The translations under genes were made by a program, and so were the position numbers. A model generated the notes under the pieces. It searched no databases, was not told the DNA's origin, and was given only the letters and a program-made list of their open reading frames with translations. Below are positions 1 through 7,559 of a stretch of DNA of 21,117 nucleotides, piece after piece. The stretch is from JBAZYK01 sp964582265 (GTDB lineage Bacteria; Patescibacteriota; Gracilibacteria; UBA1369), in the NCBI GenBank assembly GCA_964582265.1, contig CAZOQT010000020.1, forward strand, positions 1 to 21,117, read 5' to 3'. How positions within the stretch are numbered: position 1 is the stretch's first letter; every line of letters begins with the position of its first letter.

Positions 1-589
1 TAAGACTTTGGGTTTTCCGGTACAGCTTGGATTTACCGAAGAAATCAATCGCGAAGCCTTTTTAAAAAAATTGAATCTTGATCCAAAAAAGTTCACAATT
101 TTATTTTTGCCTACAGCCCAACGGCAAAGAACAAACCGAAAAATCATGAAAGAGCTTTTGGATTCGCAGCCCAATGCAAATATTGTTGTTATAACTGGTC
201 GTGATGAGGCGGCAAAATTGGCTTTTGAGAAATTTGCGGAGGAGAAGAACGTGAAAATTATTGGTTGGACAGATGAGATGGCTAACTTTATAAAAGTTGC
301 GGATATAGTTATGACAAAAGCTGGAGGAGCGACTGTTATGGAATGTCTAGCTGCGGAAAAACCACTTATTATAACCTCAGTGATAGAAGGTCAGGAGGAG
401 GGGAATGCTGAACTTATAAAGAAATATCAACTTGGTGTTGTTCCGGAGAGCGCAAATATGACAATTCCGGAGAGTATTGATTTTGTAAAAAAGCATATGC
501 CTGCGTTTAAAAAAAGCCTTAAAAAGATAAGTAATCCAGAGGCTTCCGTTAAAATTGCGTCATTTATTAATGAGCTGATAACAGAATAG
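1..589 (+). CDS. GT28-family glycosyltransferase, C-terminal part (partial)
   Basis: The frame is open to the left edge, so this is the 3' part of a larger gene; the TTG at base 8 is not a believable start. The visible ~195 residues look like the C-terminal, UDP-sugar-binding half of a GT28 enzyme of the MGDG synthase/UgtP (processive diacylglycerol glucosyltransferase) type. They show a VVITGRDE strand-turn, an IIGWTDEM segment, the donor-binding motif KAGGATVMECLA, and a GQEEGNAELI motif near the end. Members of this family add a sugar from a UDP donor to a membrane lipid at the inner face of the cytoplasmic membrane. MurG is a relative and cannot be excluded without the N-terminal half, although the GQE-x2-N pattern fits UgtP/MGDG enzymes better. 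The gene ends in TAG and converges with the flippase-like membrane gene 29 bases away, which fits a shared role in envelope glycolipids (inference). Confidence 0.8.
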   Translation, partial: KTLGFPVQLGFTEEINREAFLKKLNLDPKKFTILFLPTAQRQRTNRKIMKELLDSQPNANIVVITGRDEAAKLAFEKFAEEKNVKIIGWTDEMANFIKVADIVMTKAGGATVMECLAAEKPLIITSVIEGQEEGNAELIKKYQLGVVPESANMTIPESIDFVKKHMPAFKKSLKKISNPEASVKIASFINELITE

Positions 590-618
590 TTTGCTTAAAA
601 TTCTGTAGTCCGTATGTG

Positions 619-1812
619 TTATTTGTTTTTTAGTTCTGTCATTTCGCTGATCAGTAGTTTTTTGTTGATGTCTTTGCGAAGTGAGTAGTAAGAAAACAGT
701 CCGCCAGGAATCGGTAGCCAGAAAGAAATTAAACGGTATAAAAGTACTGCCGCTAAGGTGATGGAAGGATCGGTGTGGGCTGTAAGAAAAATCAAAATCA
801 AGGTGGCTTCTGTAGCGCCTATTCCAGCTGGAGCCAGTGTGATTTTGCCAAAGATTAGTGAAGCGGAATAGGCAAAAGTGACCAAAATTAAATTGGGCAT
901 GATGCCAAAGGTCTTAAAAGAAAGCGCCAAAGTAACAATGTTCGCGGCGTAATACATGAAGGAGGCAAGGATGGAAGGGTAAAGTAGCGCTGGTCTAGTA
1001 AGAAAAAGTTTAGCGTATTTCTTGCGATTTTTAATAAAGGATAGTAGATGCTGGGACCAGCTATATTTTTTAAAGATTTTTTCAAGCTGCGCAAAGATGA
1101 TTTTTCTCATTAAAATAAAAAGCAGTACGATGATGCCAAGAACAAGAAGTGTAAGGGTGGTAGAGGCGCTGGTTGGTAGTGGTAAATCTGGCAGAATAAA
1201 AAGTGGCACAAAAACCAGCAGCATTAAAAGTCCGTTTGTAATAATGCCCCAGCAAATTGTTAGGAAAATAAAATTTTCTGCGCTCACGCCAAGTCGACGA
1301 TAAAAATGGTAAGCCGCGGCAAGTCCTCCTGCTTCACCAACCGGCAAAATATGGGCGGCAAAAACGTTAAGGGCAGCAATTCTAAAAGTGTCCCACATGC
1401 CCATTCTTACATCTACCATTTTAAGCAGTAATTGGGATAACCAGCCATCGCCAAGGTATTGAAAAAACTGTGAGAAAAGCGCTGCAAACATCCAGCCGTA
1501 ATGTATTTGATCTTTAAGTTCGACTAATTTTTTGAAATCTTTTAATTCAGGCAACAGACGGTAAATTGCCAGGCCGATCATGCCAAAAAGCAGCAAATAT
1601 AAGAAAATTTTGTACTTCTGAAAGCCTTTTTTGGTGGTAGTTGCCGGTGGAGGCGTAAGGAGGTCTGCAGCAAGGGAGGTTTTGGTAAGCGGTGCCGGTG
1701 ATTTTTTTTGTGTTTTTTTTCCTGTGGTGTGAGTTTGTATCTTTTTTTTCACTTTGAAGTGGTCAGAATTTATTTTTGAAATGTCTGAGTTATTATAATG
1801 ATTTTTTAGCAT
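619..1812 (-). CDS. LPG-synthase/flippase-like multi-pass membrane protein
   Basis: This 397-residue integral membrane protein resembles the lysylphosphatidylglycerol synthase transmembrane/AglD family (PF03706-like). The first ~65 residues are a soluble Lys/Thr/Pro-rich tail. About eight hydrophobic segments follow, near residues 68-88, 106-125, 181-208, 219-238, 276-298, 307-325, 333-346 and 351-377. Family hallmarks are LPVGEAGGLA at 156-165, APAGIGATEA at 327-336 and YRLISFWLPIPGG at 359-371. Relatives act in lipid or polyprenol-glycan translocation or modification; the substrate here cannot be read from the sequence. The soluble aminoacyl-transferase domain of MprF is absent, so this is a stand-alone membrane module. 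The start is the ATG at 1812; no Shine-Dalgarno sequence precedes it. It converges with the glycolipid glycosyltransferase. The basic tail is longer than usual for the family, and an internal start cannot be excluded. Confidence 0.82.
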   Translation of the reverse strand: MLKNHYNNSDISKINSDHFKVKKKIQTHTTGKKTQKKSPAPLTKTSLAADLLTPPPATTTKKGFQKYKIFLYLLLFGMIGLAIYRLLPELKDFKKLVELKDQIHYGWMFAALFSQFFQYLGDGWLSQLLLKMVDVRMGMWDTFRIAALNVFAAHILPVGEAGGLAAAYHFYRRLGVSAENFIFLTICWGIITNGLLMLLVFVPLFILPDLPLPTSASTTLTLLVLGIIVLLFILMRKIIFAQLEKIFKKYSWSQHLLSFIKNRKKYAKLFLTRPALLYPSILASFMYYAANIVTLALSFKTFGIMPNLILVTFAYSASLIFGKITLAPAGIGATEATLILIFLTAHTDPSITLAAVLLYRLISFWLPIPGGLFSYYSLRKDINKKLLISEMTELKNK

Positions 1813-1867
1813 TTGAGGAGGGGATTGCGAAATTCGGATGGGGCTTTGATTTTAGGCGTTGCCTGTG

Positions 1868-1896
1868 TTGCGCTGACCTTTGTAATGTGTTATAAA
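1868..1896 (+). promoter_or_regulatory. Putative promoter of the seven-repeat gene (leaderless)
   Basis: TTGCGC (1868-1873), a 17-base spacer and TATAAA (1891-1896) end 7 bases before the ATG at 1904. Transcription would begin at or next to the start codon. No Shine-Dalgarno sequence is present. The -10 and start region closely resembles that of the thioredoxin gene (TATAAA, 7 bases, ATGCAAC). Confidence 0.5.
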
Positions 1897-1903
1897 ACAC
1901 TCT

Positions 1904-4741
1904 ATGCAACATTTTGACCAAAATAAAGATTTAAATGATCTACATGCTGTGGGGGACGAAGTAGAAATTGCTGTGCTTCAAGATAATATTTATAAAGCGG
2001 CGGTTTTTGATAAACTTTTGGCTTATGAAAAGAGGGTTAATGATATCCGTAAAAAAACTGGGCTTAAAGTAGAAGAAGTTTTGCAGGCCTCTGTTGTAAG
2101 GTCACCTCTGGAAATTTTGAATAGTGCGTTATTGTTTTGGGATGAAAAGCTTTTGGAAATGGGGATACAATCTGATGCTGAACTGGCTTTGTTGCTTCAG
2201 TCTAAATTTAAAATTAAGGTAAAAAGAAGTGATGCTATTTATGTGCCACCGGATCATCAAGAGATACATGAAATGAAAAATATAAAACATGTGGAAAAAA
2301 GTGAAGTTGATTATAATCGCGTCGCTTTGGCGCTTAAGACAATTTTGCATTTAACAATAGCTGGTGAAAATATTTTACTGGATGATCTGGATGTTACTAT
2401 ATCGGAGTTGCCAGAGGATTCTTTTAGAGAAAGGGCTTATTGGGCAATCAATATCAAAAAGCATAAAATTTTGGTATTGGTTAACAATCAATATGCAAAT
2501 AGGACTTTTGTGGCTGGGTACGATTCAGAAAATAATTATCAATCACTTGTTAATTCATCAAAGTCAGGTCTAAAAAGACGGGCAAATATTAGGCAGTTGG
2601 TCCGTCATTTTAGGTTTGATAGTCCTGATCAATTTGCGGATGATTTGGCGAAGAATATTATGGCAATTTATGATAAGGAGTTGATGGTACAAATGGATGC
2701 AGCTTATTTTACAGCCGAAAATGTTGCTAAGGATTTGGCATCCTTTGCGGCATCTTTTAATGTTGCCCCTGAGGATTTGAATTTAGGTAATGATCATTGT
2801 CGCTCTTATGCGTTTTGTTCAAATGGTGAAGAGGTTCAGTTTCAAACTTATTTGTTAAGAGCGGGCAAGGTGTTTGGTCATGGAAAATCCAGTAATGAAT
2901 TGATGGCTGCAAAAAAGAAGACTTTGTTTGTGTTGGGGCAGATGGCCGGTCTTACATTAAGACTTAAAGAACCTTTGGTTAAGGAAGTTGTAGAAGATAA
3001 AAAAGAGCACCCCAAAATGGATGCGATGTATTTTACAGCCGAAAATGTTCATAAAGATTTAGAGGCGTTTGCGGAGCAGGAGAATGTAAAAATTGGTGAG
3101 CTTAATATTGGGAATATGCAAAAGAACACGGCGATTTGTGCTAATGGTGAAAAAGTTGCTGCTAGATCTTATTTAAATCGTGCAGGTGTTGCGTTGGGTT
3201 TAAATCAAAGTACACGCGAAGGTGACTTTACCCATCGTCAGATTTTAGATCATTTAAAAAGTATGATGGGGGGTGTGGTTGAGGAAAAGAAAACTTATTC
3301 AAAAATGGATGCAGCTTATTTTACAGTGGAAAATGTTCGCAAGGATTTAAAGGCATTTGCGGTGGTAGTTGGTGTAGATGCTGCGGATTTAAATCTGGGA
3401 AGAAAAATGCTTGATCATAAATTTTTATGTGCAAATGGTGAGATGGTGGCAGGCAGAGTTTATATGGCCAGGGCGGCTAATGTATTGTGTGAAGCTGCAG
3501 GGAATGAAGAATCTGCAGATGTAAGTGAAAGTAAATCTCTTAAACCAGTTTTTGGTATTTTAAAGAGGATGATGGGTGTTGAGGTGTTAGATGAAATGGA
3601 TTCTGCTTATTTTACGGCGGAACATGTTCGTAAAGATTTAGAAAGTTTTGCTGAAGCAGCTAAACTTCCTTTAAATGCTTTGACGGTTGGTGGCTTATCC
3701 AACTATAAGGTGCGATGTGTGAACGGTGAAGAACTAAGCGGAGAAGCATATATTAGGAGGGCTGGTGTAGGGCTAAAATTGGCAAAAAATACTAAGGAGG
3801 CTCTTCCAATTCTTAAGCAAATTCTTGCAGATTTAAAAAAATTGATTGGCGTTGAGGTTTTTGACGAAATGAACACAGAATATTTTACTAAAGATAATGT
3901 TCAGCGAGATCTTAATGCTTTCGCTGAGGAAGCAAAATGTTCTGTGGCTGAATTTAAAGGGCGTAAGGTGTTTGATACTCGCGTGAAATGTGTTAGTAAA
4001 GAAGAAGTTTTAGGTTTAACTTATGTTTGTAGAGCGGCTGTGGCTTTGGGGTTTGAAAAAACTTTTGAAGACGCGGCACGTAATATTAAACAAAATTTAA
4101 TTAGATTAAAGCGGTTTAGCGGTTTGGAAATCAAAGAATATGATCAAATTGATGCGGATTATTATACTAAAGAAAATGTTGGTAATGATCTTAAATCTTT
4201 TGCAAAAGCAGCAAAGGTTGAGGTTAAAAATTTAACGGCAGGCGGAATTTTAAAAATTGAGATTGAATGTGCTAGTGGAGAAGTAATAAAAGGGGCAAAA
4301 TATCTTTATAAAGCCGCAAGAATTATTGGTTCGGCAAAATCTGTTAAAGAGGCAAATTCAATGAGATCGAGAATTTTGGATGAACTAAAAAGAAAAATCG
4401 GGTTGACGGTCGAAGAAAAAAAAGAATATCCCGAGATGAATTCAGAGTATTTTAGTGCTGAAAATGTCAAGAAGGATTTGAATGCATATGCAAAAGCTTT
4501 GTCAGTTCCTGTAAGTGATCTAAACGCCAGTAAAATTAAAGAGTTGCAGGTGGAATGTTGTAATGGTGAGAAAGTCTTGGGGCTTACTTATATTCGCAGA
4601 GCTGGAAAAGCATTGTTTTACGCTGAAAATGATGCGCAGGCAAGTGCGATGGGGGCTCAAATATTTTTAAAATTAAAGGAAGCTGCTGTTGACATGGGGG
4701 AAGTGCATTTTTCTTTCTTGGGCAAAACGGACCCTGCTTAA
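1904..4741 (+). CDS. Seven-repeat protein of unknown function (945 aa)
   Basis: I do not recognise this protein. It has no signal peptide or membrane segment and is probably cytoplasmic. Residues 1-263 form a non-repetitive N-terminal region. After that come seven tandem modules starting at residues 264, 372, 468, 565, 656, 749 and 845, each 91-108 residues long. A module opens with Y-F/Y-T/S-x3-N/H-V-x2-D-L-x2-F/Y-A (for example MDAAYFTAENV), then a C-x-N-G-E turn whose cysteine is kept in all seven copies. A Y-x2-R/K-A-G/A helix and a terminal amphipathic helix (ILDELKRKIG type) follow. The mix of short helices and basic R-A-G segments is loosely like small DNA-binding or homing-endonuclease-associated repeats, but this is only a structural impression. 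The copies differ well beyond wobble positions, so the expansion is old and under protein-level selection. It stands alone between a divergent membrane gene and prs, with its own putative leaderless promoter. The reading frame is certain; the function is unknown. Confidence 0.85.
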   Translation: MQHFDQNKDLNDLHAVGDEVEIAVLQDNIYKAAVFDKLLAYEKRVNDIRKKTGLKVEEVLQASVVRSPLEILNSALLFWDEKLLEMGIQSDAELALLLQSKFKIKVKRSDAIYVPPDHQEIHEMKNIKHVEKSEVDYNRVALALKTILHLTIAGENILLDDLDVTISELPEDSFRERAYWAINIKKHKILVLVNNQYANRTFVAGYDSENNYQSLVNSSKSGLKRRANIRQLVRHFRFDSPDQFADDLAKNIMAIYDKELMVQMDAAYFTAENVAKDLASFAASFNVAPEDLNLGNDHCRSYAFCSNGEEVQFQTYLLRAGKVFGHGKSSNELMAAKKKTLFVLGQMAGLTLRLKEPLVKEVVEDKKEHPKMDAMYFTAENVHKDLEAFAEQENVKIGELNIGNMQKNTAICANGEKVAARSYLNRAGVALGLNQSTREGDFTHRQILDHLKSMMGGVVEEKKTYSKMDAAYFTVENVRKDLKAFAVVVGVDAADLNLGRKMLDHKFLCANGEMVAGRVYMARAANVLCEAAGNEESADVSESKSLKPVFGILKRMMGVEVLDEMDSAYFTAEHVRKDLESFAEAAKLPLNALTVGGLSNYKVRCVNGEELSGEAYIRRAGVGLKLAKNTKEALPILKQILADLKKLIGVEVFDEMNTEYFTKDNVQRDLNAFAEEAKCSVAEFKGRKVFDTRVKCVSKEEVLGLTYVCRAAVALGFEKTFEDAARNIKQNLIRLKRFSGLEIKEYDQIDADYYTKENVGNDLKSFAKAAKVEVKNLTAGGILKIEIECASGEVIKGAKYLYKAARIIGSAKSVKEANSMRSRILDELKRKIGLTVEEKKEYPEMNSEYFSAENVKKDLNAYAKALSVPVSDLNASKIKELQVECCNGEKVLGLTYIRRAGKALFYAENDAQASAMGAQIFLKLKEAAVDMGEVHFSFLGKTDPA
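2693..4741 (+). repeat. Seven tandem coding repeats of about 95 codons
   Basis: Units begin at 2693, 3017, 3305, 3596, 3869, 4148 and 4436. Each encodes a diverged copy of the same module. Shared positions include Y-F/Y-T/S near the start, D-L, F/Y-A, an invariant Cys before a mostly NGE turn, Y-x2-R/K-A-G/A, and a terminal helix. The fifth copy has SKE and the sixth SGE in place of NGE. The DNA of the copies is not identical over long stretches, so recent unequal crossing-over is unlikely. Confidence 0.85.
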
Positions 4742-4809
4742 AATTTTGTACATTTGCGAAATTCGGCTAAAAAGTTTAAATTGTGCGTGCATTTAAATAA
4801 TAAATTTCC

Positions 4810-5748
4810 ATGTCACTTCCTTTAAAAATTTTTTCCGGATCTTCTCATCCTGCGCTTGCGCAAGAAATAGCGCATAATTTGCATGTAAAACTTTCAGAAA
4901 TGAAGATTACGCGTTTTGCCTGCAATGAAATTTATGCAAAACCGGATCAGACTGTGCGTGGAAGCGATGTTTATATTATTCAAACGGGAACGGCGCGGGT
5001 TAATGAGGATTTGATGGAGCTTTTTATTATGCTGGATGCGGTAAAACGCTCTTTTGCAGAGCGCATTCATGTGGTGATTCCGCATTATGGTTATGCTCGT
5101 CAGGATCGTGTGGCAACCCCACGTGAACCTATTTCCGCTAAACTGGTAGCTGATTTACTTAAAACTGCTGGCGCGGATCATGTTATTACTTTGAATTTGC
5201 ATTCTGATCAGGAACAGGGGTTCTTTAATTTTCCGGTTGATAACTTGAATACGGTTAAACTTTTTGGTGAATATTTTAGACGCAAAAAGCTTAAGGATAT
5301 GGTAGTGGTGGCGCCGGACACTGGCGCAACCAAGGCCGCTAAACGTTTTGCGGACGAGATCGGTGCGGATCTGGCGATTTTGCATAAAGTCCGTCCGGCG
5401 CATAATGTTTCTGTAATTACTCAGGTAGTTGGCGATGTAACAGATAAAACCTGCATAATTTACGATGACATGATTGATACTGGCGGAACTGTTATTGCGG
5501 GCCGTGAAGCCATCTTAAAAAAGGGCGCCAGAGAAGATGTTTATTTGGCAGCAACTCATCCGGTGTTTTCTGCTCCGGCTACGGATCGTTTAAGGATCGC
5601 CAAATTTGCGGAAGTTGTGGTAACAAATTCTATTCCACTGACAGAAGAAAAAATGTTCCCAGGCCTACAAGTTTTGTCTGTGGCACCTCTTCTTGCAAAG
5701 ACAATCAAGAACGTTCATGAATCCAAATCTGTTTCTTCTGTGTTTTAG
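4810..5748 (+). CDS. prs: Ribose-phosphate pyrophosphokinase (PRPP synthase)
   Basis: This 312-residue protein has the normal length for class I PRPP synthase. The enzyme moves pyrophosphate from ATP to ribose 5-phosphate to make PRPP for nucleotide, NAD, histidine and tryptophan synthesis. It is cytosolic and usually hexameric. Visible landmarks are the ATP-side segment PHYGYARQDR (91-100), His131 in the NLHSDQ turn, the flexible catalytic loop around KVRPAHN (193-199), and the PRPP-binding signature YDDMIDTGGT (218-227). The start ATG is preceded by an AT-rich TTTAAA/17/TAATAA arrangement ending 6 bases before it, with no ribosome binding site. With rpiB and rpe downstream it forms a pentose-phosphate block, although 82 bases separate it from rpiB, so separate promoters are possible. 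It ends in TAG. Confidence 0.95.
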   Translation: MSLPLKIFSGSSHPALAQEIAHNLHVKLSEMKITRFACNEIYAKPDQTVRGSDVYIIQTGTARVNEDLMELFIMLDAVKRSFAERIHVVIPHYGYARQDRVATPREPISAKLVADLLKTAGADHVITLNLHSDQEQGFFNFPVDNLNTVKLFGEYFRRKKLKDMVVVAPDTGATKAAKRFADEIGADLAILHKVRPAHNVSVITQVVGDVTDKTCIIYDDMIDTGGTVIAGREAILKKGAREDVYLAATHPVFSAPATDRLRIAKFAEVVVTNSIPLTEEKMFPGLQVLSVAPLLAKTIKNVHESKSVSSVF

Positions 5749-5830
5749 TTTTTGCCTATATTAAGCCATTTCTTGCTTTTTGATGCGATTTGCGTTTTAA
5801 TGTTAGTGCAGCTTAATTTTTTATAAACTC

Positions 5831-6316
5831 ATGAAAAATCCTCGTACAATTTATATTGGTTCAGATCACGCCGGCTATGAAATGAAGGATCAATTAAAAA
5901 AACACATGGCGGGTAAAGAGATTAAATTTATTGACCTGGGTTCATTTAATTCTGATTCAGTTGATTATCCAGATATTGCTCGTGAAGTTAGTGAAAAAGT
6001 AAATGAAGACCCTAACTGTTTGGGGGTTTTAATTTGTGGTTCTGGGGTGGGGATGTCTATTGCTGCAAATAAAATGCAGGGGATTCGCGCCGCGCTTTGT
6101 TTTACAGAAGAGATGGGTAAGCTTTGCCGTGAGCATAATAATGCCAATATTTTGTGTTTAGGAAGTCGTTTAGTGCCGCTAGAAACTGCTTTAAAAATCT
6201 TTGACGCTTTTTTCTATACCGAATTTGAAAATGTAGATCGTCATACGCGCAGAATTGGCAAAATCAGCGTGATGGACAAAAAGCTAAATGGCGAAAAGAT
6301 TCAGGATAATTGTTAG
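5831..6316 (+). CDS. rpiB: Ribose 5-phosphate isomerase B
   Basis: This 161-residue RpiB/LacAB-family isomerase interconverts ribulose 5-phosphate and ribose 5-phosphate in the non-oxidative pentose phosphate pathway. Diagnostic segments are IYIGSDHAGYEMK (7-19, with the D12-H13 pair), DYPDIA (45-50), the active-site run LICGSGVGMSIAANK (67-81, with the catalytic-type Cys69), HNNANILCLGSR (102-113), and the C-terminal phosphate-binding RHTRRIGKI (137-145). Length is slightly above the usual ~145-150 residues because of a short C-terminal tail. TATAAA lies almost directly on the ATG, with no Shine-Dalgarno sequence. The product feeds Prs directly, which makes the neighbourhood functionally coherent. 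It ends in TAG. Confidence 0.95.
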   Translation: MKNPRTIYIGSDHAGYEMKDQLKKHMAGKEIKFIDLGSFNSDSVDYPDIAREVSEKVNEDPNCLGVLICGSGVGMSIAANKMQGIRAALCFTEEMGKLCREHNNANILCLGSRLVPLETALKIFDAFFYTEFENVDRHTRRIGKISVMDKKLNGEKIQDNC

Positions 6317-6359
6317 TTTTGTTTTAGCTTAAGGTAGGCTGTTTTTTTAGCACAGTTTG

Positions 6360-6368
6360 TGGTATAAT
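6360..6368 (+). promoter_or_regulatory. Extended -10 element upstream of the 116-aa gene
   Basis: TGG-TATAAT matches the extended -10 consensus TGnTATAAT exactly. Predicted initiation is near 6375, leaving a leader of about 25 bases to the GTG start at 6400. No clear -35 is needed or seen. Confidence 0.5.
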
Positions 6369-6399
6369 AAAATGATTTATTTTATTATCAAGTTTTGTC

Positions 6400-6750
6400 G
6401 TGGAACGTGATGGAAAAAGCTTGGAATTAGCAGATTTTGCACCACAAATTAGGCAAGCCAAGGTAGAGGCTGTGCTTGAAGTTTTAAAGGAGTTTCATAT
6501 TGGGAATTATCATCAATTATATAAAGGATCCAATGAAACTGATCCATTGGAGGTAGTAATAGGTTTTGGAGTTACTGCTGGAATTATGCATATTAAAATA
6601 TCTGTAACGTTAGAAGGTGATCCAGTTTTAACTTTTAAGGATCATAATCAAAAAGAAGTTGTAAAAACTTTGGAGGAAGCAGGTATAAATAAAAATCAGT
6701 TTAATTATTTGGTGAATAAAAAGTTGTTGAAATTTGGTATACAACTTTAA
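6400..6750 (+). CDS. Hypothetical protein (116 aa)
   Basis: I do not recognise this family. It is a small soluble alpha/beta protein without signal peptide or membrane helix. The N-terminal half is predicted helical (residues ~10-35). The middle contains two probable strands (DPLEVVIGFGV and IMHIKISVTLEG), and the C-terminus (HNQKEVVKTLEEAG onward) looks helical. No catalytic motif stands out. The start is taken as GTG at 6400, because there is no in-frame ATG near the beginning and a perfect extended -10 lies 31 bases upstream. It sits between rpiB and rpe, only 21 bases before rpe, but rpe also has a promoter of its own inside the end of this gene. A role in sugar-phosphate metabolism would be guilt by association only. 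Confidence 0.7.
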   Translation: MERDGKSLELADFAPQIRQAKVEAVLEVLKEFHIGNYHQLYKGSNETDPLEVVIGFGVTAGIMHIKISVTLEGDPVLTFKDHNQKEVVKTLEEAGINKNQFNYLVNKKLLKFGIQL

Positions 6751-6762
6751 TTAAGGTAAAAT
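6734..6762 (+). promoter_or_regulatory. Putative promoter of rpe (near-leaderless)
   Basis: TTGGTA (6734-6739), a 17-base spacer and TAAAAT (6757-6762) lie 9 bases before the rpe ATG at 6772. The element overlaps the last codons of the 116-aa gene. Initiation would leave at most about 3 leader bases. No Shine-Dalgarno sequence is present. Confidence 0.5.
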
Positions 6763-6771
6763 CGCAATGCT

Positions 6772-7446
6772 ATGAAAACAAAAATCGCTCCATCAATTTT
6801 GTCTGCGGACTTTGGCCGCATTAATGAAGAAATCGCACAGATAGAACCTTTTGTGGATTTATTGCATGTGGATGTTATGGATGGCCATTTTGTGCCGAAC
6901 ATTACTTTTGGGGCACCTGTAGTTAGTTGTTTTAAGACAGGTTTGCCGATGGATTGTCATTTAATGATCGAACATCCGGAAAATTATATTGAAGATTTTG
7001 TGAAGGCAATGGCGCGCACGGGCTGCACAGGCAAAAAGGCCAGCATTACGGTCCATCAGGAAGCGTGTGTGCATTTGTACAGGGTTATCCAACTAATTAA
7101 AAGTTTTAAGAACGAAGCAGGGGAATCTGTTAGGGCTGCGGTGGCAATTAATCCTGCAACACCAATTGAAATGATCCGTGATGTTTTGGATGACGTGGAT
7201 ATGGTTCTTGTTATGAGTGTAAATCCGGGATTTGGAGGTCAAAAATTTATTCCAGTGGCTTTAGAAAAAATTGCGGCTTTGCGTAAATTGAAACCTAATC
7301 TGGATATCCAGGTTGATGGTGGTATTAATGCTCAAACGGCTAAGCAATGCATTGAAGCTGGTGCCAATATTTTGGTTGCCGGATCCTATATTTTTGGGGC
7401 GGAAGGCTTGGAAGCTCGTAAGCAAGCCATTGAAAGCTTAAGGTAA
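6772..7446 (+). CDS. rpe: Ribulose-phosphate 3-epimerase
   Basis: This 224-residue TIM-barrel epimerase converts D-ribulose 5-phosphate to D-xylulose 5-phosphate in the cytosol. Family motifs are complete: APSILSADF (6-14), the metal-binding HVDVMDGHFVPN (32-43, with H32 and D34), CHLMIEHP (62-69, with H63), MSVNPGFGGQKF, QVDGGIN (the second metal/catalytic Asp) and the phosphate-binding GSYIFG near the end. Length is typical. It completes a prs-rpiB-rpe set. Tandem stops (TAA TAG) close the frame and a hairpin plus T-run follows. Confidence 0.95.
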   Translation: MKTKIAPSILSADFGRINEEIAQIEPFVDLLHVDVMDGHFVPNITFGAPVVSCFKTGLPMDCHLMIEHPENYIEDFVKAMARTGCTGKKASITVHQEACVHLYRVIQLIKSFKNEAGESVRAAVAINPATPIEMIRDVLDDVDMVLVMSVNPGFGGQKFIPVALEKIAALRKLKPNLDIQVDGGINAQTAKQCIEAGANILVAGSYIFGAEGLEARKQAIESLR

Positions 7447-7484
7447 TAGTTGATCATAGGGTTGATATTCATTTGTAAAAAATC

Positions 7485-7509
7485 CAAACCTATAGGGCTT
7501 GTTTTTTTT
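7485..7509 (+). terminator. Possible intrinsic terminator after rpe
   Basis: CAAACC (7485-7490), loop TATAG and GGCTTG (7496-7501) pair with one A-C mismatch and are followed by eight Ts (7502-7509). The A-rich stretch before the stem could extend pairing with the T-run. The stem is short, so this is tentative. Confidence 0.4.
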
Positions 7510-7526
7510 AAAATATAATGTATAAT
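7499..7526 (+). promoter_or_regulatory. Putative promoter of the His-rich exported protein
   Basis: TTGTTT (7499-7504), a 16-base spacer and a perfect TATAAT (7521-7526) are present, with a second TATAAT at 7514-7519 just upstream. Initiation would be near 7533. The in-frame ATG at 7518 is therefore inside the promoter and the ATG at 7560 is the likely start. A TATATT (7548-7553) six bases before that ATG is an alternative, leaderless -10. Confidence 0.5.
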
Positions 7527-7559
7527 CTTTATTCGAAATTAATACATTATATTTTCATT

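Noticed and set aside
1825..4766. A 13-base direct repeat, TTGCGAAATTCGG, occurs at 1825-1837 and 4754-4766 and flanks the seven-repeat gene, as if it were an insertion footprint.
   Set aside because: A few identical 13-mers are expected by chance in 21 kb of this composition. There are no terminal inverted repeats or transposase, and the positions are not symmetric to the gene ends.
7518..7559. An upstream in-frame ATG that would extend the His-rich protein by 14 residues.
   Set aside because: It overlaps tandem TATAAT elements that look like the promoter, and the extension adds a second hydrophobic patch that does not fit the signal peptide.
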